Shown one piece after another: positions 7,639 through 15,158 of a stretch of 64,000 nucleotides of DNA. The position numbers and the translations under genes are program-made. Origin of the DNA: JANNYA01 sp031422315 (GTDB lineage Bacteria; Pseudomonadota; Gammaproteobacteria; Xanthomonadales; SZUA-5); the NCBI GenBank assembly GCA_031422315.1, contig JANOQN010000003.1, positions 27,644 through 91,643 of the forward strand. The letters are read 5' to 3'. The notes below the pieces were generated by a model that saw only the letters and a list, made by a program, of their open reading frames with translations, was not told the origin of the DNA and did no database searches. How positions within the stretch are numbered: position 1 is the first letter of the stretch; every line of letters starts with the position of its first letter.

Positions 7639-10077
7639 ATGATCGAATCTCTACTCAGCATAGCTCGCCGCTTGAGGCGCAATCTGGCCTTCAGTGCACT
7701 CAGTATTTTGACGCTGGCGCTGGGCGTGGGCAGCAGCACGGTGCTTTTTTGCATTATTCACGCGGCCTTATTGCAGCCGCTGCCATTTGCGGATGTGGGA
7801 AATTTGCGCGCCATCAATGGGATTGAGATCAATCGGCCCGAGCAGCCACTGGGGCTGTCGTTCTTAAATTTGCTGGATTTGCGTACGGGCATGCCAAGCG
7901 CTATCGCCGTGGCCGGGTTTAGCTTTAATGATCGTTTGATGAGCACCGGAGCAGACTCTAGTGATGTGCAAGTACGGGTTGCGCTATCGACCAGCCAAAT
8001 CAGTGCGGTGTATGGCGTGGCGCCGATTTTAGGGCGTGATTTTAGTACGCTCGAGGAAACCCAGCTGGGTGATGATGGCAGTGCGCTAATGTTGCTCAGT
8101 GAATCGCTGTGGCGTTCGCGTTTTCAAGCTGATCCGAATATCGTTGGCCGCATGATCAGCATCAATGCCACGTCGCGCCGCGTAATTGGCGTGATGCCCG
8201 CAGGTTTGATTGACCAAAATAGTGCGCCGATTGACGTGTGGATCAGCACCGGTGAAGGCGGCAGCCCGTTAAAAACCGGAACTGCGAACGCCAGCCGAGG
8301 CTATCCATTTTTAAATTTCGCGCTGGCTCGCTTGCGCCCGGGTGCTGCGCCCGAGCAACTAGCTGCACAGGCCAGCGCGAAGATGGCGCAGTTAGCTAAG
8401 CAATACCCTGAAAGTAATGCGCAGCGCAGCGTGATGGTACGCAGCGTGCGCGAATCGCTGCACGCGGCGCAAATGCCAATGCTGCTATTGCTGTTGGCGG
8501 TGAACGCCTTGCTATTTGCGATTGTAAGCATCAACTTGGCAAATTTAGTGTTGGCGCATGCGGCGCAGCGCGGCGCTGAGTTTCAAGCGCGCGCCAATTT
8601 GGGGGCTAGCATGGGCCAGTTGTTTCGCTATTTGTTATTGGAGAATACGCTGCTGGCTGGCATTGGCGCGGCGCTCGGCTTAGCGCTTGCGCATTTTGCG
8701 ATTAGGCTGGCGGAGCCGCTGATTCGTTCGCAAATTAACAGCTTGGGGGATTTGCAAATCGGCATTGGCGTCCTGCTATTTGCTTTGCTGCTGGCGTTTT
8801 TCACTGCATTGATTGCTAGCCTGGGCGCGTTTTGGTATCTGCGCAAATTAGTCAACCAGCAAAATTTTAGCGCACGTACGGCGCTAGGCAATGCCAGTCA
8901 ACAGCGCATGCGCAAAGTACTGGTGGTAGCGCAGCTGGTGCTGGCGATGAGCCTACTGTTTGGCACTGCATTGCTGCTGCAAAGCTTGCATCGGCTTTTG
9001 CAAGTTGATCCTGGCTTTAACTATCAGCAAACGCTGAGCGCGCGCGTGCTGTTAACCAAGGATCGCTACCCCGATGAGGCTGCACTATTGGCCGCACACG
9101 CGCGTATTAAAGCTGCCGTGCGCGCCCAGCCTGGCATTTTAAGCGCAAGCATTGCAGGCTCCGTGCCGCTCGGTGAAACCGATGACAGCACCACGTTTAA
9201 CATCACCGGTGCACCGTTTGCTAAAGATGCACCCGAGCAGGCGCAACTGCGCTTTGTCGATACCGATTATGCCAACACAATCGGCTTGCAACTATTGGAT
9301 GGCCGAGGTTTTGCCAGCGAAGATTCACCCGGCGGCGCGCCGGTTACGCTGGTCAATCAGGCCTTTGTAAAGCGCTATTTCCCGGATCAAAATCCACTCG
9401 GGCAGTCGTTGAGCCTAGGCTGGGGCGGCGATGCGCCGAAAACCATCGTCGGCGTGCTTAGCGATGTCCGGCATGAAAATCTAAGCGCCCCTCCGCGCCC
9501 TGAGTTTTACGTGCCAATGGCGCAATTTCCCTCACGCTCAATCAATATTATTGTGCAAACTAGTGGTGAACCTAAGCAATTTATTGCAAGCATTGCACAA
9601 GCAGTGCGCGGCATTGATGCCAAACTGACGCTCCTGAATGCCAAACCGCTGAGCGAACTGCGCAATGAAAAAATGGCTAGCCCGCGCTTTTTGCTTCAGT
9701 TGATCGGCTTGGTTTCCGGCAGTGCACTGCTGCTGGGTGCGCTTGGGCTATTTGGGCTAGTCAGCTATTTGATGCATCAGCGTCGGCCAGAATTCGCTTT
9801 ACGCGCCGCAGTGGGTGCATCCGCTGTGCGGCTGCGCGGATTGCTATTAGGGCAAGCGCTGCGGCTATTGGCTATGGCACTCGTGATCGGCAGCGTAAGC
9901 GCTTGGATCTGCGCGAAAGCTCTCCAGCACTGGCTTTACGACGTTAAATCCGATGATCTCAGCAGCTTGGTGCTGGTGGCTGCGGTGCTCAGCTTAACTA
10001 CACTGCTCGCGTGCGCGTGGCCGGCATATCGAGCTGGACGGGTGGATTTGGTTTCGGCGTTGAATCGGGGGAATTGA
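7639..10077 (+). CDS. ADOP/MacB-type ABC transporter permease (FtsX family)
   Basis: An inner-membrane permease of 812 residues. It starts with a short cytoplasmic stretch and SILTLALGVGSSTVLF, the typical opening of ADOP-type permeases, followed by a periplasmic MacB_PCD-like domain (ILGRDFS, VIGVMPAG). A first FtsX block with transmembrane helices lies at about residues 275-430. A second periplasmic domain (LLDGRGF, FVKRYFPDQNPLGQSL) comes next, and a second FtsX block forms the last 130 residues. This duplicated layout of about 800 residues is normal for the family. The cognate ATPase is not adjacent, so the partner must be elsewhere or the protein acts alone. A decayed copy of its 3' end lies at 10246-10322. 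The substrate is unknown. Confidence 0.85.
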   Translation: MIESLLSIARRLRRNLAFSALSILTLALGVGSSTVLFCIIHAALLQPLPFADVGNLRAINGIEINRPEQPLGLSFLNLLDLRTGMPSAIAVAGFSFNDRLMSTGADSSDVQVRVALSTSQISAVYGVAPILGRDFSTLEETQLGDDGSALMLLSESLWRSRFQADPNIVGRMISINATSRRVIGVMPAGLIDQNSAPIDVWISTGEGGSPLKTGTANASRGYPFLNFALARLRPGAAPEQLAAQASAKMAQLAKQYPESNAQRSVMVRSVRESLHAAQMPMLLLLLAVNALLFAIVSINLANLVLAHAAQRGAEFQARANLGASMGQLFRYLLLENTLLAGIGAALGLALAHFAIRLAEPLIRSQINSLGDLQIGIGVLLFALLLAFFTALIASLGAFWYLRKLVNQQNFSARTALGNASQQRMRKVLVVAQLVLAMSLLFGTALLLQSLHRLLQVDPGFNYQQTLSARVLLTKDRYPDEAALLAAHARIKAAVRAQPGILSASIAGSVPLGETDDSTTFNITGAPFAKDAPEQAQLRFVDTDYANTIGLQLLDGRGFASEDSPGGAPVTLVNQAFVKRYFPDQNPLGQSLSLGWGGDAPKTIVGVLSDVRHENLSAPPRPEFYVPMAQFPSRSINIIVQTSGEPKQFIASIAQAVRGIDAKLTLLNAKPLSELRNEKMASPRFLLQLIGLVSGSALLLGALGLFGLVSYLMHQRRPEFALRAAVGASAVRLRGLLLGQALRLLAMALVIGSVSAWICAKALQHWLYDVKSDDLSSLVLVAAVLSLTTLLACAWPAYRAGRVDLVSALNRGN

Positions 10078-10102
10078 GGCTTGGCGCGATGATTATCCCG
10101 GC

Positions 10103-10122
10103 ATTCCGGCGAAGGCGGGAAT
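10103..10122. repeat. Short palindromic repeat fragment
   Basis: ATTCC (10103-10107) pairs with GGAAT (10118-10122) around GGC-GAA-GGC. The surrounding text, with CATTCCGGCGAAGGCGGGAA, is of the same kind as the repeat arm at 42487, so the two belong to one REP-like family. It lies just after the permease stop. Confidence 0.5.
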
Positions 10123-10245
10123 CCAAGCAGTTGCTGTTGCAAACCGATGCCGAAGGCTTGTTAGCGCTTACGACCGAAACGCCACACACAGAGCTCAGTC
10201 AATAGGTCAGCGTAGAAGCGCGTGAATCGGCGTACTTGCGCTCTG

Positions 10246-10322
10246 GTACTAACTAACCAAATTACTCGCGTGCGTGGCAGGCGTACTGCGCTAGTCGGGT
10301 AGATTTGATTTCGGCGTTGATC
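10246..10322 (+). pseudogene. Degenerate duplicate of the 3' end of the upstream permease gene
   Basis: This stretch aligns by eye with about 9988-10070, the last codons of the permease gene, including CTCGCGTGCG, a GGATTTG/AGATTTG block and TTTCGGCGTTGA. Similarity is roughly three quarters of positions, with small deletions that break the frame. It is noncoding now and suggests that a second, related permease gene was lost, or that a tail duplication occurred. The rest of the 10078-10408 gap holds only the short repeat at 10103. Confidence 0.55.
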
Positions 10323-10408
10323 CCTGACTCCTAAACTTTGCGGTGCGCTTGCGGCTCGCTACGAAACCACCTAGAGTCATCGATCCTTCGTAACAAAAAT
10401 CCTCGCTC

Positions 10409-11332
10409 ATGTTGGGAACAGTTCCTGAGCGCGCAGTCACGCTAGCAACGACTGCGCGCATTCCTAAGACCAAAATTTATGACGCCAAGTATCGTTTCGG
10501 CCTGCACCAACCTGCTGTGACGTTCGAGCTGGAACAGTGCCCATTTGAGACGGTTCAAATTGACGTGACGCACCGCTGTAACATGGGCTGTAAAAATTGT
10601 TATATACCTAATCGTGACATTCCAGATTTGGACGCGAAATGGATCGAAAGTATGGTGCGGCGCTTACCGCGCGGGCGGTTTTTGCGATTTGTAGGCGCAG
10701 AACCGACTATGCGCAGTGATTTGCCTGAACTGATTCACATGGTGCGCCAAGCGAGCCATCATCCGGTTTTGTTGAGCAACGGCTTGAAGCTTGCAGACTT
10801 GGACTATATGCGTGAGCTAAAGCGCGCTGGCCTGTCCATTCTCTATCTGTCACTCAACGGCGTCTTTAACGATGATCTTTACAAGGCGGTTGATGGGATG
10901 CGCTGTGCCAAAGAAAAGCGGGCCGCGTTTGAAAATGCTGCAGCGGAACGCATATTGACTTCGGTAGGCATGATCGTTGTGCAGGGCATCAGTGAGCCGC
11001 ATGTAAAGGATTTTTGGCAAGCGGCGCTCAGTAAACGCTCCGTATTAGAAGTACATTTGCGATCTGTCGGACAAGTCGGGCGTTTCATGAAAAATACGCC
11101 CTTGAAACTGGATCAACTTATGGACGTTTTTTTAAGCGCCTCAAACGCATCGGAAGCGGATTTGCAAAAGCGCGTACGCACCGCTAGCTCGGTCGATTTT
11201 CAGTTTCAACGAAAGCGCGTACAGCTAACGCAATGGCCAGATTTAAACAGCACCACGCGTGGCCGACTAACGTTAGAGGGCAAGGTCGCGCCATTTTTTG
11301 AGCACATGATCGAGAATGAAGGGGGCTATTGA
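10409..11332 (+). CDS. Radical SAM enzyme of an uncharacterised HDO-linked cluster
   Basis: A cytosolic radical S-adenosylmethionine protein of 307 residues. The canonical CX3CX2C cluster motif, CNMGCKNC, places the [4Fe-4S] ligands at Cys57, Cys61 and Cys64, followed by an aromatic residue as usual. FVGAEPTMRSDLPEL is the GGEP-like SAM-binding strand (here GAEP), and LLSNGLKL and LYLSLNG follow the radical SAM barrel. There is no cysteine-rich C-terminal SPASM or twitch domain, so no auxiliary clusters are expected. The start is ATG at 10409; the first 40 residues precede the barrel and are unassigned. The stop overlaps the next gene's ATG (TGATG), so the two are translationally coupled. The substrate is unknown; no short precursor peptide gene was recognised next to it. 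Confidence 0.85.
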   Translation: MLGTVPERAVTLATTARIPKTKIYDAKYRFGLHQPAVTFELEQCPFETVQIDVTHRCNMGCKNCYIPNRDIPDLDAKWIESMVRRLPRGRFLRFVGAEPTMRSDLPELIHMVRQASHHPVLLSNGLKLADLDYMRELKRAGLSILYLSLNGVFNDDLYKAVDGMRCAKEKRAAFENAAAERILTSVGMIVVQGISEPHVKDFWQAALSKRSVLEVHLRSVGQVGRFMKNTPLKLDQLMDVFLSASNASEADLQKRVRTASSVDFQFQRKRVQLTQWPDLNSTTRGRLTLEGKVAPFFEHMIENEGGY

Positions 11333-12030
11333 TGATGCCTAGCCAAACCCTGCGCGCCGCGCTGCACAGTGCAGCGACTGTAAAGAACACTGCGGAATCC
11401 GCGTGGGTTCAAGCAGTTCGAGCTGGCACAGCTCCGGTTTGCGAATTGGCACGCTACGCCGGCGTGCTGTGGTCGCTTGCCGATGGCTTTCCAAAACGTC
11501 TGAGTAGTGTGCTAGCGCACTGCGACGACCAGGCGATTCGCTTGTCGCTGCTGAAGAACCTATTGGAGGAAGAAGGTGTGCAGCGCTACCAACAGGGCGA
11601 GTTGCAGTTCAGCGCTGAACGCGGGCACGGCCCATTGGCGGCGGTTCTCGCAAAGTCACTTGGCCAACACGCCCTGCCAGCAACTGTTCCAAACACTTGG
11701 CTAGATACGCAGCTTGCTAGTGGCGCTTGGCGCGCTGCCTTTGCGTTTATGGGCATTGGCTACGAACACAGCGTGCCAGCGACATTTGCGCTGCTGATCA
11801 AAGGCCTGCGACAACACTATCGCCTAAGCGAGCCTGCGCTAGAGTTTCTTGAATTGCACTGCGAAGCCGACGCGCGACACGGCGACGAGGCAATTGAGTT
11901 GCTCGTTGCCGCATGCCACACCGAGTTGGACGTGGCGCAGGCGCTTAACGGTGCTCGCCGCGGCGCTCTTAGCTGGTGGCTATTGCATGAGCAATTTAAT
12001 CCTATTGCGCAATCCCGGCGCGCTGCTTGA
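11332..12030 (+). CDS. Heme-oxygenase-like diiron oxidase (iron-containing redox enzyme, PqqC/TENA fold)
   Basis: A predicted all-helical, 232-residue protein of the heme-oxygenase-like diiron oxidase (HDO) superfamily, relatives of which include UndA, BesC, SznF and PqqC. The C-terminal helix carries HCEADARH, an HxxxDxxH pattern with His176, Asp180 and His183. Glu145 in GIGYEH and the acidic helix LLEEEG (77-82) followed by His99 are candidates for the remaining iron ligands. Most metal ligands therefore look intact, so an O2-dependent oxidase is plausible. Start: ATG at 11332 overlaps the radical SAM stop by one base; GAAGGGGG lies just upstream as ribosome binding site. The coupling says that both enzymes act in one pathway. 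The reaction (C-C cleavage, N-oxidation, desaturation) cannot be told. Confidence 0.75.
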   Translation: MMPSQTLRAALHSAATVKNTAESAWVQAVRAGTAPVCELARYAGVLWSLADGFPKRLSSVLAHCDDQAIRLSLLKNLLEEEGVQRYQQGELQFSAERGHGPLAAVLAKSLGQHALPATVPNTWLDTQLASGAWRAAFAFMGIGYEHSVPATFALLIKGLRQHYRLSEPALEFLELHCEADARHGDEAIELLVAACHTELDVAQALNGARRGALSWWLLHEQFNPIAQSRRAA

Positions 12031-12079
12031 GCTTTATTGTTGATAGCCTAACCGTTGCTCGTCTAACGCTGGCGCGCGC

Positions 12080-12832
12080 TTGACTTGGCGCGCTGCCATA
12101 GGTCGGTGCCTAGACCGCTTACCCGATCGTTTACGCTACTTCGTTAATTGGCAGCTGATCTGCGCCCTCAGCCGCTCAGCTGCGATGCAGCGCAAGCTCT
12201 CAGCAACGCCGCACCTAATGCAAGCCGCTCGCGAACGCGCAGCACTAAGCATCATGCGTCAATTGCAGCTCAAAAAGCCGCTGTTGCATTGGTCTGCATG
12301 CCAGCATTTGCGGGCTTTGGAGCGTAGCAACGGCAGGCCGGGCGGGGTATTGCTTGGCGCGCACTTGCCCACAAATCTACAAGTTTTGCGCAACCTCAAA
12401 GCGCACAACATGGACGTTGCACTCGTTTCGTTATTCGACGGTGAAAGCCAAAATTTGCCTGGCGTAACGCAAATTATGCCGAACCCACACCTGTATTTTG
12501 CAATTCGCCAGCAAGTGCGCAAAGGCGCGTGGGTGCTATTGACTTTGGATCAGTTCAATCCTCTTCCAGGTGCACATAAAATGCGCATGGCTAAGGAATT
12601 GCACAGCCGTTTTGTGCAGTCGCTTTACCTGCAAACCACCGCCATTCCGGCGCTGACAAAAATGCAAGTGCCGCTCGCGCTGATGTTCCCACACATATCA
12701 AAAACGGGCTTGATAGTTGAGCTTAGCGCACTATCACAAGATCCAGAAACAGCTTTTACTCAGTATGTCGCCGCGTTAAATATTACGCTATTGGCGCAGC
12801 ATGAGCTTGGCGCCGAACAGACTGTTGGCTAG
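12080..12832 (+). CDS. LpxL/HtrB-like acyltransferase homologue, probably degenerate active site
   Basis: A 250-residue protein, 49 bp after the diiron oxidase gene. GGVLLGAHLPTNLQVLRNLK followed by a VALVSLF strand, and later GAWVLLTLDQ, resemble the LpxL/HtrB lauroyl-acyltransferase family, where the equivalent GHxGNWE carries the catalytic HX4E pair. Here the motif reads HLPTNLQ, so the acidic residue is missing. The usual N-terminal membrane helix is weak. The open frame begins after a TAG at 12044, and the only early start codon is TTG at 12080 without a clear ribosome binding site; the first ATG would be about 35 codons in. It may transfer, bind or tether an acyl group to the product of the two enzymes upstream. 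Assignment is tentative. Confidence 0.5.
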   Translation: MTWRAAIGRCLDRLPDRLRYFVNWQLICALSRSAAMQRKLSATPHLMQAARERAALSIMRQLQLKKPLLHWSACQHLRALERSNGRPGGVLLGAHLPTNLQVLRNLKAHNMDVALVSLFDGESQNLPGVTQIMPNPHLYFAIRQQVRKGAWVLLTLDQFNPLPGAHKMRMAKELHSRFVQSLYLQTTAIPALTKMQVPLALMFPHISKTGLIVELSALSQDPETAFTQYVAALNITLLAQHELGAEQTVG

Positions 12833-12860
12833 CAGCGCCGCACATCAAAATAAAGCGCCC

Positions 12861-13622
12861 TTAAAATGCAAACTGCTCGTTCAATATGCGCTCTTCTAAG
12901 TTGTGCGCCGGGTCAAACAATACGTGATAGCGCTCGTTCTCCGCTTCGTGAACCAGCACTTCCACCACATCCCTGATTTCGGTGGAGTCAGCGGTGGCGC
13001 TGACCGGGCGCTTGTAGTGATCGAGAATCTCGAACCGCACTTGCGAATCGCGTTTGATGATTGCGCCGCGCCAGCGCCTTGGCCGAAATGGGCTGATCGG
13101 CGTGAGCGCAAGTGCTTCGGAATTCAAGGGCAATATCGGTCCGTGCGCGGATAAATTGTAAGCCGTTGACCCGACTGGCGTCGCTAGCATCGCGCCATCG
13201 CAAACGAGCTCGTCAACCCGCAGCGTGTCATTAACCCAGATGCGGATTTTCGCAGCCTGTTTGGTTTGCCGAAGCAATGAAACCTCATTGATCGCCAGCG
13301 CTTCCGCCATGCCGCCCGATTCAGTCGTCACCGACATACGCAGCGGCCTTAGATGCGCGCCTTGCGCAGCTTCAATTCGTTCAACCAAGCCTTCTTCACT
13401 GTACAAATTCATCAAAAATCCGACGGTGCCCTGCTTCATGCCGAACACTGGCTTTTGATACTTACGGGTTTTGTGCAGCGTTTGCAGCATAAAGCCATCA
13501 CCACCCAAGGCCACCACGACTTCGGCCTGCTCAAACGGCACGTTGCCGTAGCGATCCACCATGACTTTGAGCGCATGCTGCGCCGGTTCTGTTTTGCTGG
13601 CGGTAAAGGCAATCGAGGTCAC
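12861..13622 (-). CDS. nadK: NAD kinase, short form
   Basis: Phosphorylates NAD to NADP using ATP; cytosolic. The 253-residue protein starts at a GTG (13622) with the family opening IAFTASKTEPAQHAL. The diagnostic GGDG motif is at 40-43 (VALGGDGFML), followed by GTVGFLMN and, near the centre, NEVSLLRQ and the LATPVGSTAYNLSAHGPI region that forms the conserved NAD site. It belongs to the short class of about 250-260 residues seen in Xanthomonadales and Alphaproteobacteria, rather than the roughly 290-residue enterobacterial form. It is convergent with the gene before it and lies 83 bp downstream of coq7 on the same strand, so the two may be co-transcribed. Confidence 0.95.
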   Translation of the reverse strand: MTSIAFTASKTEPAQHALKVMVDRYGNVPFEQAEVVVALGGDGFMLQTLHKTRKYQKPVFGMKQGTVGFLMNLYSEEGLVERIEAAQGAHLRPLRMSVTTESGGMAEALAINEVSLLRQTKQAAKIRIWVNDTLRVDELVCDGAMLATPVGSTAYNLSAHGPILPLNSEALALTPISPFRPRRWRGAIIKRDSQVRFEILDHYKRPVSATADSTEIRDVVEVLVHEAENERYHVLFDPAHNLEERILNEQFAF

Positions 13623-13705
13623 GGGCCATTCACAGATTCGAAGTTGCCAGATAGTGGCAGAGCTGGCGGTTTGCGGCTAGTGCAAATGTTTGTGGGGGGC
13701 TGCGC

Positions 13706-14362
13706 CTAGCCGTAAAATGCCACCGCGCGCATGACATCGGCCGCTTTGCCCATCAAAGCTGGCAGCGGCCAGGGGAGTTTTTTGCCACCTGCGGCCAATG
13801 CGGCTTGGCCGTGCGCAGCTTCGTCGCTGCGCATTTGCTGCAAAACTGCCATGCTTTCGGCATCAGCCTCGGGTAATCGTTGGGTGTGGGCTTGCAAATG
13901 CGCCTCAACCTGCGCTTCGGTTTCCGCCACGAAACTCAAAGCAAACCGATCACCCATCAGTGCGGATGCCGCGCCCATGGCATAGGCACCGGCGTACCAT
14001 ATTGGCCCGAACAGGCTGGGGCGCGTATTTAATGCACTCAAGCGCTCAGCGCACCAGGCTAAGTGATCACCCTCTTCAGCCGCCGCGTGCAGCATGCGTT
14101 GGGCTTGCTGCTCTGTATGCGCGAAGCGTGCATGACCAAAATAAAGCGCCTGTGCGGCGACTTCACCCGCATGATTGATACGCATTAAATTTCCCGCAAG
14201 GCGCTCTTGTTCGCGTGACAGCGTTTTCGCATTTTCTGCGTCTGTCAGAACGTGCGTGGGCAATGGCGTTGCGCGCTGCTGCAAACTTTGCGGAGCCAGC
14301 AAAGTTCGTAAACTGCGGTCAGCATCGCTGATAAGTTGGTCAAATCGGGTTAGGTTTCGCAT
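13706..14362 (-). CDS. coq7: Demethoxyubiquinone hydroxylase Coq7
   Basis: Diiron mono-oxygenase that inserts the hydroxyl at C6 of demethoxyubiquinone, the penultimate step of ubiquinone synthesis. From the ATG at 14362 it has 218 residues, standard for proteobacterial Coq7; an in-frame start at 14404 would only add 14 residues. The six iron ligands are all visible: Glu67 (NHAGEV), Glu97 and His100 (EEGDH), Glu149 (ETEAQVEAH), Glu181 and His184 (DEAAH). The hydrophobic helix between the repeats (AGAYAMGAASALMG) fits membrane-surface binding. It points to an aerobic lifestyle with ubiquinone as quinone. nadK follows on the same strand. Confidence 0.95.
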   Translation of the reverse strand: MRNLTRFDQLISDADRSLRTLLAPQSLQQRATPLPTHVLTDAENAKTLSREQERLAGNLMRINHAGEVAAQALYFGHARFAHTEQQAQRMLHAAAEEGDHLAWCAERLSALNTRPSLFGPIWYAGAYAMGAASALMGDRFALSFVAETEAQVEAHLQAHTQRLPEADAESMAVLQQMRSDEAAHGQAALAAGGKKLPWPLPALMGKAADVMRAVAFYG

Positions 14363-14551
14363 AACCAAGTGTAGCCATAAGCCGTGTGAAAATCGCCTCG
14401 TCAATGATCGCCGACCGGCGTATACGCATCATCGCTAGTTTGGTTGACAGCTTATCTAGACGCGAATTTGGGGTGCCGTTTTCTTGACAACTCCACACTT
14501 GGCAGGCCCACTTACTGCCTGAACCCCTTATCTGCTTAGGCAAACCCGTGC

Positions 14552-15127
14552 ATGACTGATGATGCCGCTGATTCAATGGAAGAGCTGATTTTGCGCACCG
14601 CCCAAGGTGATCGAGTCGCCTATGATCAGGTATTCGCGATTGCCTATCAGGATTTACACCGTCTAGCGCACCAAGTGCGTGCCAAGCTTTCCGGTGGCGG
14701 CTTAAACACCACCGGCTTGGTGCATGAATGTTATTTGCGTTTGTTGAAAGCACCGCCGAAAGCCGAGGGGCACGCGCATTTTTTAGCGATTATGGCAACC
14801 GCCATGCGGCATCTATTGATTGAGCAAGCGCGCGCTGTCACCGCTAACAAGCGCGGAAACGGCCAAGTGCATATTGATATGAAAGCAGTAAATGACATAG
14901 CGCCAGACGATGCAGTGCTTGATAACGCAGTTGAACTGATTCAAGTCGATCAGCTGCTGCAAAATCTGGCGCGGCACTCAAGCCAGCAAGTGTCGATTGT
15001 CGAATGTCGATATTTCGCCGGCTTTAGCGACCCGGAAACGGCTCATGCGCTTAATCTTCCTTTGCGCACGGTGCAGCGTGAGTGGGCGAGGGTGCGGGGT
15101 TGGATGGCCCAGCAAAGCGCGAATTGA
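14552..15127 (+). CDS. ECF-type RNA polymerase sigma factor (X6/TIGR02999-like)
   Basis: A 191-residue extracytoplasmic-function sigma factor. Region 2 includes VFAIAYQDLHRLAHQVRAKL, GLVHECYLRLLK and HFLAIMATAMRHLLIEQARA, the signature of the X6 subgroup usually found next to Ser/Thr kinases; region 4 is VECRYFAGFSDPETAHALNL with a helix-turn-helix ending in RTVQREWARVRGWM. The ATG at 14552 is the only reasonable start. Unusually, the kinase gene that normally follows in the same direction is here on the other strand, stop facing stop with 31 bp between. No anti-sigma factor is adjacent; the kinase may fill that role by phosphorylation, as proposed for this subgroup. Confidence 0.92.
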   Translation: MTDDAADSMEELILRTAQGDRVAYDQVFAIAYQDLHRLAHQVRAKLSGGGLNTTGLVHECYLRLLKAPPKAEGHAHFLAIMATAMRHLLIEQARAVTANKRGNGQVHIDMKAVNDIAPDDAVLDNAVELIQVDQLLQNLARHSSQQVSIVECRYFAGFSDPETAHALNLPLRTVQREWARVRGWMAQQSAN

Positions 15128-15158
15128 ACTGGCGTCTACACCCTGGTTTTATCGGTAA

